Assembly (NCBI GenBank): GCA_014382445.1
Contig: JACNJS010000035.1
Location: 41,648 to 105,647 of the forward strand
Reading direction: 5' to 3'
DNA from: Bacteroidota bacterium
GTDB lineage: Bacteria; Bacteroidota; Bacteroidia; Bacteroidales; F082
Length of the DNA stretch: 64,000 bases
Shown here: in pieces, positions 28,009 to 37,067 of the stretch
Layout of the letters: every line of letters begins with the position of its first letter
Numbering within the stretch: position 1 is the first letter of the stretch
The notes under the pieces: model-generated
What the model saw: only the letters and a program-made list of their open reading frames with translations
The model's database searches: none
Told to the model about the DNA's origin: nothing
Program-made: the position numbers and the translations under genes

Positions 28009-28776
28009 TTACTTGCATGATAAGGTGCTAAACATCTTCTCAAATTCCTGTATCTCACTTCTTGAAATAGATAAAATTACTGACTCACCATCAGCTTGCA
28101 GGTAACATGCCTTTTTACTTCGTTCAACTTTTTGCAAAAACTCAAGGTTGATAATATGTGAACGGCTGATCCTGTAGAAACATTTATAGGGAAGCATCCG
28201 GCTAACCTGACTCATATTGGTTGTTACCAGCTCCTTACGGTTGTTTATAAGAAAAAGTTCACAATAATTCCTGCTTGCTTCCAAATAAATAATTTCATAC
28301 GGATGGATGACAATAAAACCTGTGCTGGTATTAAATTTGAGCGGTTGCGAGCTGTTTATCTTATCGAATAACCGAGCAAATTGCCCAGACTTCGATTCCT
28401 TATCCTTCAAATTACTAATTCTGCGTATTGCATTTTCCAATTCAAAAGCATTTATCGGTTTCAGCAAATAGTCGAAAGCAGCATATTTAATGGCTCGTAT
28501 GGCATATTGTTCAAAAGCCGTAGTGAAGATTACATGAGGTTTATAACTGTTACTTCTTACTGCCTTAATAATATCAAACCCCGTATTGCCAGGCATTTGA
28601 ACATCAAGAAAAAGAATATCTGGCTTTAAATTGTTAATTTCTTCAATTGCTATTTTGGGGTCGGTAGTACAGGCAAGCAGCTCTATTTCCTTATGTTCTT
28701 CCAATAATTCACACAAGTAACTAATAGCCTCCGGCTCGTCATCAACCAGTATAGCCGTTAACTTATGCTTTTCCAT
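28009..28776 (-). CDS. LytTR-family response regulator
   Basis: 255 residues. Receiver domain with acidic pair D12-D13, phospho-acceptor D58 in DILFLDVQMPG and conserved Lys in YLLKPINAFELE. C-terminal LytTR DNA-binding domain (FIVIHPYEIIYLEASRNYCELFL, then FYRISRSHIINLEF), which inserts beta-strands into DNA. Overlaps the upstream sensor kinase gene by 14 bp, so it is co-translated with its cognate kinase. The likely target set includes nearby genes, but no LytTR direct repeat was identified by eye. Confidence 0.94.
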   Translation of the reverse strand: MEKHKLTAILVDDEPEAISYLCELLEEHKEIELLACTTDPKIAIEEINNLKPDILFLDVQMPGNTGFDIIKAVRSNSYKPHVIFTTAFEQYAIRAIKYAAFDYLLKPINAFELENAIRRISNLKDKESKSGQFARLFDKINSSQPLKFNTSTGFIVIHPYEIIYLEASRNYCELFLINNRKELVTTNMSQVSRMLPYKCFYRISRSHIINLEFLQKVERSKKACYLQADGESVILSISRSEIQEFEKMFSTLSCK

Positions 28777-30892
28777 GCTTTTTAAGTTTATAACTGAAAT
28801 TCAAAGGTATTAAAATTCTGACTCTGGTACCTGCAGGATTATTATGTTTATCGTACAGATCAATTATCTCGTGCTTAATTTTACTTACGTTATATTCATT
28901 AAAAAGGCGGAAGTAATTATCCATTATTTTTAAACCAAAACCGGTGCTGTCGGTTGCCAGCTCCTTTGCTTTTTGTCTGCCAATGCCATCATCGGTTATT
29001 TCAAACAAAACTGCATGAGTGTCCTTCTTTATCTGAATAACTACAGTGCCGCCATCTGTTTTATGTTGGATACCATGTTTAATTGCATTTTCCACATAGG
29101 TTTGCAATATAATTTTAGGAATATGTATTTTTTTATCGACATCCTTTTCAACCAGAATAGTATATTGAACTTTATCGGCAAATCGCAATTTTTCCAGCTC
29201 GAGATAACTTTTAAGCTGACTTAGTTCATCTTCGATGGATCTGGTAATACTATCAGAAGAGATGAGGGTTTTACGAATCAGGTTCGAAAACTCCATGAAG
29301 GCATTATAACTTTCGGGGCTTTCGTTTTTGAACTGATGTGCCATTGTGTTAAACACATTGAATGTGAAATGGGGATCCATTTGATTACGGAAATTTTTTA
29401 ACTGCAAATTCACAATTTGACTTCTGATCTGGTTTTGCTTTTGGATCTGGATGAGTTGAAGCTTTCGGACAAACAAAATAAAAAGCCATAAAACACAAAA
29501 TATGCCCAAATAAACAGGAAAACGCAAATAGTACAATGGATTGAATTGATACTGTAGGATAAAATAGAATTTATTATTATGAATATAGAATATCCTGTTT
29601 TTCAACCCATTATCAATAAGAGACATGTTTTGCAAATTAATTGGTGAATCAAAGGACAGCAGTACCTGATAACTGAAATCATCGGATATGATTATCAATT
29701 CATTATTATTGGTTGTGAAAAGGAATTCAGGTTTACTATCCTTGTTGAGGTCAGTTGGGTAGACACCAGGAGAGATTTTTCGTCCCAGCTCATTTATCCC
29801 TGTAATTTCCAGGTCTTTGTTAAAAGAAATAATCTTGCCGTCAGTGTCCACAATATTAAAGAGGAGCTTTTTATTTGTCTCATTAAGAAATAACATTCTG
29901 TTTTTTTTATCGGATTTTGGGAAATTGTAATTTTTTACTATTTCACCTTTTCCATCGATGATCATCAATTCAGGATAATTATCGTTTTGGCCAATATGGT
30001 TATAGTAAGCAACAATATAATTTGTTTTATTGTTAATGAATGGAAAGACTTCAAAACCGCTTCTGAAACCAGGTCGTTCAATGGGTTCGAAAAGCAGGGA
30101 GAGGTCATCATCGAATACAAGTACCCAGGCGCTGTAATCATTGTATGGAATTTTCATTGAATCATGAACATTACCTGCTGCACATGTAAAACCGGTAATC
30201 TCAAATTTATTATCTTGATCAAGGTCAGCAAGGTATAAACTGCCTAATCCGGTTCCGATTTTCGCGGAGGAAATTACAGTGTTATTATGCAGATCAATCA
30301 TATAAACATTTCTGGGGAATTTAGCAAAACCTGAATGAGTTGTAAATATAATATCTTCGTAATTATCATTATTTATATCTGCAAAAATGGGATCATGAAT
30401 TGAATAGTCAGGTGTACTGTATTCACGGCTGAGTACAAAAAGTTTCTTATTCCGGAAATTCAATTCAGAAAATGTATCACCGGGTTCAATACAATTCAAC
30501 ATAATTGTATCACCTAATTCGCAGAATATAAATATCTCGGATAATCCGTCTTTATCGTAATCACCAATTACTAATATGTCACTATCAATATTATAAGGAG
30601 GATGGCCATCAAAGTTCCATTGATCAATAATACCACCATCAGGCCTGAAGACCCGAACAGTATGTATTTCTTCAATATTATCATAGTACGACCTTACCTG
30701 CTCGCTATAACCATCATGATCAAGATCGAAATGAAAATACCTGAAGTGATCAATAAGTGGCAAGCGCCCTTCTTCAATTGTTCTGACCTGGTATTTGTTG
30801 AAGATAGGAGGTAAGAGAACAATAACCGGTATGCTTATTATCAGTGCCAGGAACCAGGTTTTGAATACGATATTTTTTATTTTCGGGATCAT
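28763..30892 (-). CDS. LytS/YehU-type sensor histidine kinase with FG-GAP repeat ectodomain
   Basis: About 709 residues from the ATG at 30892; the frame continues to a TTG at 30937. One N-terminal membrane helix (TWFLALIISIPVIVLLPPIF), a periplasmic region of about 410 residues with FG-GAP/VCBS-like calcium-binding blades (HFDLDHDGYSEQV, IGDYDKDGLSEIF, FADINNDNYEDI, LADLDQDNKFEI, TDLNKDSKPEFLF), a second helix (FPVYLGIFCVLWLFILFV), then a His_kinase domain with H508 in NQMDPHFTFNVFN and a HATPase_c domain (ENAIKHGI, DDGIGR, GTRVRILI). It partners the overlapping LytTR regulator. Confidence 0.9.
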   Translation of the reverse strand: MIPKIKNIVFKTWFLALIISIPVIVLLPPIFNKYQVRTIEEGRLPLIDHFRYFHFDLDHDGYSEQVRSYYDNIEEIHTVRVFRPDGGIIDQWNFDGHPPYNIDSDILVIGDYDKDGLSEIFIFCELGDTIMLNCIEPGDTFSELNFRNKKLFVLSREYSTPDYSIHDPIFADINNDNYEDIIFTTHSGFAKFPRNVYMIDLHNNTVISSAKIGTGLGSLYLADLDQDNKFEITGFTCAAGNVHDSMKIPYNDYSAWVLVFDDDLSLLFEPIERPGFRSGFEVFPFINNKTNYIVAYYNHIGQNDNYPELMIIDGKGEIVKNYNFPKSDKKNRMLFLNETNKKLLFNIVDTDGKIISFNKDLEITGINELGRKISPGVYPTDLNKDSKPEFLFTTNNNELIIISDDFSYQVLLSFDSPINLQNMSLIDNGLKNRIFYIHNNKFYFILQYQFNPLYYLRFPVYLGIFCVLWLFILFVRKLQLIQIQKQNQIRSQIVNLQLKNFRNQMDPHFTFNVFNTMAHQFKNESPESYNAFMEFSNLIRKTLISSDSITRSIEDELSQLKSYLELEKLRFADKVQYTILVEKDVDKKIHIPKIILQTYVENAIKHGIQHKTDGGTVVIQIKKDTHAVLFEITDDGIGRQKAKELATDSTGFGLKIMDNYFRLFNEYNVSKIKHEIIDLYDKHNNPAGTRVRILIPLNFSYKLKKHGKA

Positions 30893-31018
30893 GGATGCAG
30901 ATTCTGTTACAAATTTAATAAATAAATACCTTTCCAATCAATATATTTCTCTTTCGTACCCTAAAACAATGCTTTAGTACTCTGATTGTTGTGTTTGGGA
31001 CAATAGAATATCAAATAG

Positions 31019-31049
31019 TTGAATAAGATAATCAGTGATTGTATTTTTG
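31019..31049 (+). promoter_or_regulatory. Putative Bacteroidota promoter of the FISUMP lipoprotein gene
   Basis: TTG at 31019-31021, a 20-bp spacer, then TATTTTTG (31042-31049), matching the -33/-7 consensus. Predicted transcription start lies about 20 bp before the ATG at 31077. The gene is divergent from the LytS-like kinase operon. Confidence 0.5.
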
Positions 31050-31076
31050 AAATAAATTAACTAATAATTATATAAA

Positions 31077-32903
31077 ATGAAAATACATAGATTTTTAATT
31101 TCATTGGTAATATTTACAATTTTAGTATTTACCTTGCTTGTTATTGAATCATGTAAAAAAGATAATGATGATAACAATGTGCCTACACCACCAGTTTACA
31201 CAAATGGAGAAGGTGAAATTGGCCCAATTGGAGGTACAGTAACAATTGAAGATCCAAGTTCTCCGTTAAATGGAGTTTCAGTCAACATACCTCAAGGAGC
31301 TTTAACCACTGTAGAAAATATTAAAATATCTCTGGCTCCTGAAAATATTAGAATTGAAGAAGACTCATCTTTGCGATTCATTAAATTTGAACCCGAAGGA
31401 TTAGTATTTAATAAACCAGTTGTAATAGGAATACCATATGACCAGTCTTCTGATACGGCTGAGGTTGCAGTTATTCACTATGATCCTGATTCATTGATAA
31501 TAGAAGAACTTTGTACAAGGTCATTTGATGTGTCCACAAATATAATTTACGCTGAAACTGATCACTTCTCATACTACACAAGATGGAAAAAAAATATCTC
31601 CACAGCTTTTGAAATGCTTAATATCAATGGTCATATAGGAGCAAGACTTATTATTGGAAGCCGTTCAGATAATGATCAACCACTTGGATTACGAGGTATA
31701 CCAACAACATTTGCATATAACCTTGCTCATTTACTTGAACCCAATGTTTGGTCTGCTATTATTGATGATGATTACTATGGAAATAGCTGGAAAAAGAAAA
31801 TTAGAATTACTATTACCCTGGTTGAGAAAGGTGTGCCTAATATGTTTCGAAAATGGTATACTATTGATCTAATACGTGGTTATGAAAATATTGGAAGTAA
31901 TTATTATTACAAAGCTTTTGTCACAAATGCTAATACAGGTACCACTTATTACATCTCAGAAATCCTCCCTCAAGAAGAATGGGGCCTTTATGAAAAATGG
32001 TTTTCGTTAGAACCTCTGATCTTTCATTTCGAAGAAGATGCGTCCTTTCAAATAAATCCAAGTAAAAAATATTATATTTTTGTTAACTGGCAATTCCAAA
32101 GTGAAGAAATGCCCTTTGCAGGTATGTCAAAACAATTCATTTTCTCCAATAGTAAAAAAGCTAAAAAATTTGCTGACATGATTATTTCAAACGATGATAA
32201 TGATAATAATTATGTTGATGATTATTGGCAAGAACCTACAAACAATACTCCGCCAGAAGCAGTTTTTTCAGTAAATCCATCATCCGGAACTACATCAACC
32301 ATATTTAACTTTAATGCAACTTATTGTAGTGATAATGAAGACCCATTATCTGCTTTGGAAGTGATATGGGATTGGGAAGACGATGGAACCTGGGACACAG
32401 ACTGGAGCACTGTGAAGACTGAGCCCCACCAATATTCTCAGGCAGGTAGTTATAACGTAAAGCTTAGGGTGAGAGATACCGGAGGCATGACAGATGATGC
32501 CTCAGTGCAGGTTTCTGTTACCCAGGGTAATCAGGCACCAACAGAGCCAGTCCTGATTTTCCCTCCAAACAATTCCTCACAAGATGTCACAGTAATTGTT
32601 CTTCAGTGGAATTGTGATGATCCTGAAAATGACCCAATGGTTTATGATATTTATTTCGGAAATAACAACCCTCCTCCACTATATGAATCTGATCATCCCG
32701 ATAAATCCCTTGTGGTTGATGATCTGATTGCGGGGGAAACCTATTGGTGGAAAATAGTTGCGAAAGATGATCATGATAATAGTTCAACCGGGCCTACTTG
32801 GACATTTGACGTTACAGGTGGAACAGGTATCCCTATTGAACCACATAATGTGTTCGCAGGGTTATTGGCCCGAGGAGAGCGGAACAGGTATTTATTGGAA
32901 TGA
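31077..32903 (+). pseudogene. 5' part of a frameshifted PKD/Fn3 lipoprotein gene
   Basis: 608 codons to a premature stop. Lipoprotein signal with lipobox Cys26 (LLVIESC) followed by KKDNDD. Next come a ZU5-like region (GEIGPIGGTVTIEDPSSPLNG and FEPEGLVFNKPVVIGIPYD), a domain of unknown type, a PKD domain (WDWEDDGTWD...YNVKLRVRD) and an Fn3-like domain (YWWKIVAKDDHDN). The frame loses sense after GTGIPIEPHNVFAG. Removing one G from the GGG at 32859-32861 joins it smoothly to the next frame (NVFAG then YWPEESGTGIYW). So one gene of 31077-34035 was probably intended. A sequencing error or a real recent mutation cannot be told apart here. Confidence 0.82.
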
Positions 32904-34035
32904 TATGTCGTCCAATGAGGATGGTTTTAAAGTATATAAAGCCGTAAACAGTTTTAACACAAACTATAGCTTGTTGGGACAGACAGGAGCCGGCGTGGAA
33001 TTCTTAACTGATAATAATATTGATCCGGCAAACTACTATTGCTATAAGGTAACTGCTTTTAACGGCGATGGTGAATCCGGCCAGTTTGAACAAGCCATTG
33101 TTCCTAAAACACCAGTAAATTTAACAGGAAATGCGAATGTAAGTGATATTTCACTTCAATGGGACGATCCAGGCAATAGTTACGCACAGTATTTTTACAT
33201 TTACAGGAGTGTGAACAGTACAGGCAATTTCAATAAGATTGATGAGATATATGCAAGTACAACTACTTATACGGATAACGCCGTAAGTTCCGGTAATGAA
33301 TATTATTATAGAATCGAAGCTATTTGGACAAACAGTTCTGATCATGTATGCCGTTCATTGCCGACAAATTATATTGGCCCATTCACAGTTACAGGTGGCG
33401 GCGGAGGCGAACCCTGCCCTGGAACGCCTACTGTTTATTATGAGGGCCAAACATACAATACAGTTCTTATAGGTGGCCAATGCTGGTTGAAAGAAAACCT
33501 TAATGTAGGAACCCGCATTGATGGAAACCAGGGAATGAGCAATAATGGTAATATAGAAAAGTATTGCTATGATGATGATCCTGAAAATTGCGAAATATAT
33601 GGTGGTTTATACCAATGGGATGAAATGATGGATTATACCACATTAGAAGGTACGCAGGGAATTTGTCCTGATGGATGGCATTTGCCGAGTGATGATGAAT
33701 GGAAAGTATTGGAGGGGACTGTGGATAGTCAATACGGTGTAGGTGATCCAGAATGGGATAATACTGGTTGGAGAGGAATTGATGTTGGTTTTATATTAAA
33801 GTCGGATGGGACATGGAGCTATAATGGAAATGGAATTAATACTTATGGTTTTTCAATTCTTGGAGGTGGTTATCGTGAAGTTAATGGGAGTTATCAAAAC
33901 CTTGGAACCCAAACTTTAATATGGACCTCTACAGAATATGGTTGGGCAAGAAATATTGATTGCTATCAAGATAAAATTATGCGTACAGAATCAAATGGCA
34001 ATCATGGTTTTTATGTTCGTTGTTTGAAGGATTAG
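32848..34035 (+). pseudogene. 3' part of the frameshifted lipoprotein gene: Fn3 repeats and FISUMP domain
   Basis: The second frame carries coherent protein from about 32862 (YWPEESGTGIYWNDMSSNEDGFKVYK). It holds two fibronectin-III repeats (SNEDGFKVYKAVNSF; ISLQWDDPGNSYAQYFYIYR) and a C-terminal Fibrobacter-succinogenes-type major paralogous domain: YNTVLIGGQCWLKENLNVGT, YGGLYQWDEMM, GICPDGWHLPSDDEWKVLE, IWTSTEYGWAR and HGFYVRCLKD. In Bacteroidota, FISUMP domains end surface lipoproteins of unknown ligand. The upstream in-frame ATG at 32848 may allow separate expression, but there is no signal peptide for it. Confidence 0.8.
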
Positions 34036-34053
34036 ACGTGCACAGAAACCCAG

Positions 34054-34170
34054 AACTAGTGCAAGTCTGTGTCGGGTAAGCTGGTGTGGAGGGACTTGTG
34101 CTAAAGCTTAGCTAATGCATTAAAGCACAAGTCCCAACGCGCGAACCAGCGCTTCAGACTTGCGCTAGTT
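34054..34170. repeat. Palindromic element A, copy 1
   Basis: Outer arms AACTAGTGCAAGTCTG (34054-34069) and CAGACTTGCGCTAGTT (34155-34170), inner arms GGGACTTGTGCT (from 34091) and AGCACAAGTCCC (to 34135). The two nested stems can form a two-tiered hairpin. About 85-90% alike to copy 2 by eye. Confidence 0.8.
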
Positions 34171-34360
34171 TTATTGCTGGTTTTGGTTGGTTTTGTGTTC
34201 TGGTTTTGAGTTTGATCTGTACTAAAATAATAGTTCTATATCAGCCAAACCTCTCCCCCCTATTAGTCCAAGTCTTCCAGCCCAGCCTTGTGTGTAGGCA
34301 GGCCTTGGGCTATTATTTCATTCACGCTATTAAATAAGCTCTCTTAAAAATTGAGTTTTA

Positions 34361-34435
34361 CTCAGGAGATTTTTCGTCGCAATCCGCCTTCCATATGTCA
34401 CCGAAGCTTTAGAAGAGGTTCAAGGCGGAAAGATT
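34361..34435. repeat. Element B, copy 1
   Basis: CTCAGGAGATTTTTCGTCGC at the left end, then a CCGCCTT...AAGGCGG inverted repeat with an internal GAAGCTTTAGAAGAGG. It is repeated at 34583-34655 with a few substitutions (TCTGCCTT...AAAGCAGA), the paired arms changing together. Confidence 0.75.
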
Positions 34436-34440
34436 CCCAG

Positions 34441-34558
34441 AACTAACGCAAGTCTGTCGGGTAAGCCAGGGAGGAGGGACTTGTGCTAAAAGCTTAGTAC
34501 TGTTGCATTAAAGCACAAGTCCCAACGTGCAAACCGGCGCTTCAGACTTGCGCTAGTT
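34441..34558. repeat. Palindromic element A, copy 2
   Basis: Outer arms AACTAACGCAAGTCTG (34441-34456) and CAGACTTGCGCTAGTT (34543-34558), inner arms GGGACTTGTGCTAAA and TTAAAGCACAAGTCCC. Same architecture as copy 1, with small indels in the loop between the two stems. Confidence 0.8.
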
Positions 34559-34582
34559 TTGGGTCATGAAATATGGGTTTTC

Positions 34583-34655
34583 CTCAGTAGATTTTTCGTC
34601 GCAATCTGCCTTCCACGTTTCGCCAAAGCTTTAGCAGAGGTTCAAAGCAGAAAGC
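34583..34655. repeat. Element B, copy 2
   Basis: CTCAGTAGATTTTTCGTCGC start, TCTGCCTT and AAAGCAGA arms. Second copy of the 34361-34435 element, again following an element A copy, giving the A-B-A-B order. Confidence 0.75.
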
Positions 34656-34701
34656 TTCTCAAAATGACAGCAAGATTACCCTTGTGAGCCGTTAATAGCA
34701 C

Positions 34702-34878
34702 CTATTTAACTGCATAAAAGCAATTCTTAGGAGAGAATATCTTCTCTTCTTTTTTTAACGACTTTATTGCCTTGTCAATATCTTTTTTGTCAATGCCGGT
34801 CATTTCTGCAATCTCACCTGATTTTAATGGTTTTCCGGCTTTTGCTAATGTTTCAATTACTGTAGTTTCTGTACTCAT
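34702..34878 (-). CDS. Small winged-helix DNA-binding protein
   Basis: 58 residues from the ATG at 34878 (MSTETTVIETL); the longer frame adds a poor, non-homologous N-terminus. Helix-turn-helix pattern: ETLAKAGKPLKSGEIAEMTG (helices 1-2), IDKKDIDKAIKSLKKEE (recognition helix), then the wing KIFSPKNCFYAVK. This is a MarR/IclR-like minimal wing-helix domain seen as stand-alone small proteins in Bacteroidota and archaea. It is divergent from a secreted barrel protein and shares a symmetrical promoter with it, so autoregulation or control of that neighbour is possible. Confidence 0.75.
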   Translation of the reverse strand: MSTETTVIETLAKAGKPLKSGEIAEMTGIDKKDIDKAIKSLKKEEKIFSPKNCFYAVK

Positions 34879-34900
34879 ATTATTATCTTTTATGTTGCCG

Positions 34901-34918
34901 CAAAAATAACTATTTTTG
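34901..34918. promoter_or_regulatory. Back-to-back divergent promoter -7 elements (perfect dyad)
   Basis: CAAAAATA-AC-TATTTTTG is an 18-bp perfect dyad whose right half is a consensus -7 element (TAnnTTTG) for the plus-strand barrel gene (ATG 34935) and whose left half is the same element for the minus-strand winged-helix gene (ATG 34878). The predicted leaders are about 10 and 16 nt. No good -33 element is seen on either side. Confidence 0.5.
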
Positions 34919-34934
34919 AGCAAAATCATTATTA

Positions 34935-35546
34935 ATGTCAAGAACCCTTATTTACTTTTTATTATTTATTGTCACCAATAACCTGGTCAGCCAAACATAC
35001 GACCGGAGCTATTTACACCACGACATTATGGCAAGCTACGGGTTACCAGCTACCGACCTGTTTGTGGATATAAACTCAACAATGTTGAATGAAAAATTCC
35101 CTGATAGGCGTTATGTTCGTGATAATTATAGAGGGTCTGGTGTTGTTTCCGTCAGTTACAGGCGCGTTTCAAAAAACGAACTTATGCTATGGGGTATCTC
35201 AGCAGCCTACTGCCAGACGACAGGAGATATTTATAACGTTGGCCATTATGAGGGTGAGTTGAATCGGAGGTTTATAACAATTGCTGTTGATGGACAGTAT
35301 CGTTATCAGAATATGAACAAAATACAGCTTTATTCAGGACTTGGTATTGGTTATTCTTTTGGGAGTGAAACGCTTAATCCATTATCCAACAGTGGCAGTC
35401 CAAGTGTTTCTGGTAGCATAAACCGGATAGCCTGGCAAATTAATGCAATCGGTGTCAGAATCGGTGATTCAATTGCAGGTACTGTTGAATTTGGATATGG
35501 CTACAAAGGAATTGTGAATGTTGGCCTTTCTATTCAATTATATTAA
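34935..35546 (+). CDS. Secreted beta-barrel-like protein of unknown function
   Basis: 203 residues with a signal peptide (LIYFLLFIVTNNLVSQ, cut after VSQ). The mature part has alternating hydrophobic strands (GVVSVSYRRVSKNELMLWGISAAYC, FITIAVDGQYRYQNMNKIQLYSGLGIGYSFG, VEFGYGYKGIVNVGLSIQLY) like the small outer-membrane barrel proteins of Bacteroidota, ending in an aromatic-rich strand (LSIQLY) as outer-membrane barrels do. No known family recognised. Divergent from the small winged-helix gene. Confidence 0.65.
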   Translation: MSRTLIYFLLFIVTNNLVSQTYDRSYLHHDIMASYGLPATDLFVDINSTMLNEKFPDRRYVRDNYRGSGVVSVSYRRVSKNELMLWGISAAYCQTTGDIYNVGHYEGELNRRFITIAVDGQYRYQNMNKIQLYSGLGIGYSFGSETLNPLSNSGSPSVSGSINRIAWQINAIGVRIGDSIAGTVEFGYGYKGIVNVGLSIQLY

Positions 35547-35658
35547 TACACTCATCTTTTAATGCTACATTCCTGAATTGTGATATTAGAAACTTTATTT
35601 TGGTTAAAGTAAAGGTGTAGTCAAAAATTCAAAAAATTGCCATCAAACGAAATATAAA

Positions 35659-36912
35659 TTAATCAAAAAAGAAATGGTTTTTGCTTTGCAAAGGTCTCGG
35701 TGTGTAATTCAACATCCATTTCCAAACAGGTGTAACAATTATTGTTTTATTACCCTGTACAATCTTATCATCCTGATTCATGGTTAAGATTAGTCCTGAA
35801 TCTGAATTAAGCTCATCCATGGCTTCATAAAGGCCACTTAATTCTTGTTGCAAATTATCATGGTTTAGTTCAAAACAAACCTGGATAATATTTTCAATCT
35901 TTTTGTTTTTTGAAACCACAAAATCACATTCACCCTTATTTCTATAGTAAAGAATGTTTTTTCCTCTGCGCTTGAGCTCGATAAAAACCACATTCTCCAA
36001 TAAACGTTCTTTGTCATTCGAAAACGACAGGGATAAATTACTAACAAGACCAGAATCAACACCATATATTTTTTTAGGATTCCTGGCTTGTTGCTTTAGA
36101 GAATAACTAAATCGGGGTACGGTAAAAAATAAATAAGCATCCTCCAAATAGGATATATAAGAAAGCGCCGTATTTACCGATCCCATCTCAAATGTTTTTG
36201 CCAATTTGTTAAAAGAAAACTCCTTACCAATATTTGTTGCAAGGTAAATAACAAGCTCTTTTACTACTTTGGCATTTCGCAACCCATGTCTTACAATAAT
36301 ATCTCTATAAACTATGTCGTTAAACAAGCGAACTAATATGTTTCTGTTTTTTGTTTTCAGATACTCCGGGAATCCCCCCATTTCTAAAAATTCACCGAAT
36401 GAGTCAATGCCTTCGGTTTTATTTTGACTAGTTAAAAATTCATTATAAGAAAAAGGGTAAAGCTCATAAGAGATTTGTCTGTCAGTTAGGGTTGTCCCGA
36501 ATTCTGTATTTAACAATGAAGCATTAGAACCTGATATTATTACTTTTATCTTTTTGTCGTGAAGTGAACGAATAAACTGCTCCCATCCATCTATATTTTG
36601 TATTTCATCAAAAAAATAGACATCTGAGCCGTAATTTTCTTGAAAAATTTGCTCGAGCTTGAAGAAATCGCTTACTTCGAAATTGCTCAATCTGGGATCC
36701 TCAAAACTTAAAAAATTAAATGTACTTACTTGATTTAGAAATTGCATTAATAAAGTACTTTTACCACTTTGCTTAATACCTGAAATAATTTTAATATTGT
36801 AATCTTTTAAATCCACGTCAGCAAGTAAAGCTCTGGAGGATCCTAAAGAAAGATTTTTGAAATACTCTTTTTGATATTGATAAACTTCCCGGATTTGTTT
36901 TTCTAACATCAT
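35659..36912 (-). CDS. AAA_14-type ATPase with DUF4143 (nuclease-like) C-terminus
   Basis: 417 residues. Walker A in ISGIKQSGKSTLL, Walker B in VYFFDEIQNIDGWEQF, arginine-sensor region KVIISGSNASLLNTEFGTTL. The middle has a winged-helix-like stretch (KVVKELVIYLATNIGKEFSFNKLAKTFE). The C-terminal DUF4143 part has ENVVFIELKRRGKNILYYRNKGECDFVVSKN, with the E-x(n)-D-x-V-x-K pattern of PD-(D/E)XK nucleases. These proteins are abundant, often horizontally moved, and of unknown role. A long dyad lies just upstream of the start. Confidence 0.88.
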   Translation of the reverse strand: MMLEKQIREVYQYQKEYFKNLSLGSSRALLADVDLKDYNIKIISGIKQSGKSTLLMQFLNQVSTFNFLSFEDPRLSNFEVSDFFKLEQIFQENYGSDVYFFDEIQNIDGWEQFIRSLHDKKIKVIISGSNASLLNTEFGTTLTDRQISYELYPFSYNEFLTSQNKTEGIDSFGEFLEMGGFPEYLKTKNRNILVRLFNDIVYRDIIVRHGLRNAKVVKELVIYLATNIGKEFSFNKLAKTFEMGSVNTALSYISYLEDAYLFFTVPRFSYSLKQQARNPKKIYGVDSGLVSNLSLSFSNDKERLLENVVFIELKRRGKNILYYRNKGECDFVVSKNKKIENIIQVCFELNHDNLQQELSGLYEAMDELNSDSGLILTMNQDDKIVQGNKTIIVTPVWKWMLNYTPRPLQSKNHFFFD

Positions 36913-36945
36913 AATTATAATATTTTATTGCAAAGATGGTTAATG

Positions 36946-36983
36946 TGCATTACAAATGCAAATAAATGTGTATTAGTAATGCA
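36946..36983. promoter_or_regulatory. Dyad upstream of the AAA_14 ATPase gene
   Basis: TGCATTACAAAT (36946-36957) and ATTAGTAATGCA (36972-36983) are reverse complements at 11 of 12 positions, 14 bp apart, ending 33 bp before the ATPase ATG (36912, minus strand). Could be an operator; no regulator gene is adjacent. Confidence 0.45.
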
Positions 36984-37067
36984 TAAAGAGTAGTTCGTTT
37001 ACACACTTCTTACAGAAATTCAATAATTACACTCCTTTATTTACAATAGATATGTTGAAATCAAGAG

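Larger units (their letters stand above)
34036..34701. other. Gene-free region carrying an A-B-A-B array of palindromic elements
   Basis: 666 bp without a convincing gene on either strand. Two copies of element A (34054-34170, 34441-34558) alternate with two copies of element B (34361-34435, 34583-34655); each is listed separately. The stretch between A1 and B1 (34171-34360) holds a short CAAGGC/GCCTTG-containing palindrome near 34290-34312 and otherwise nothing I recognise. Confidence 0.7.
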
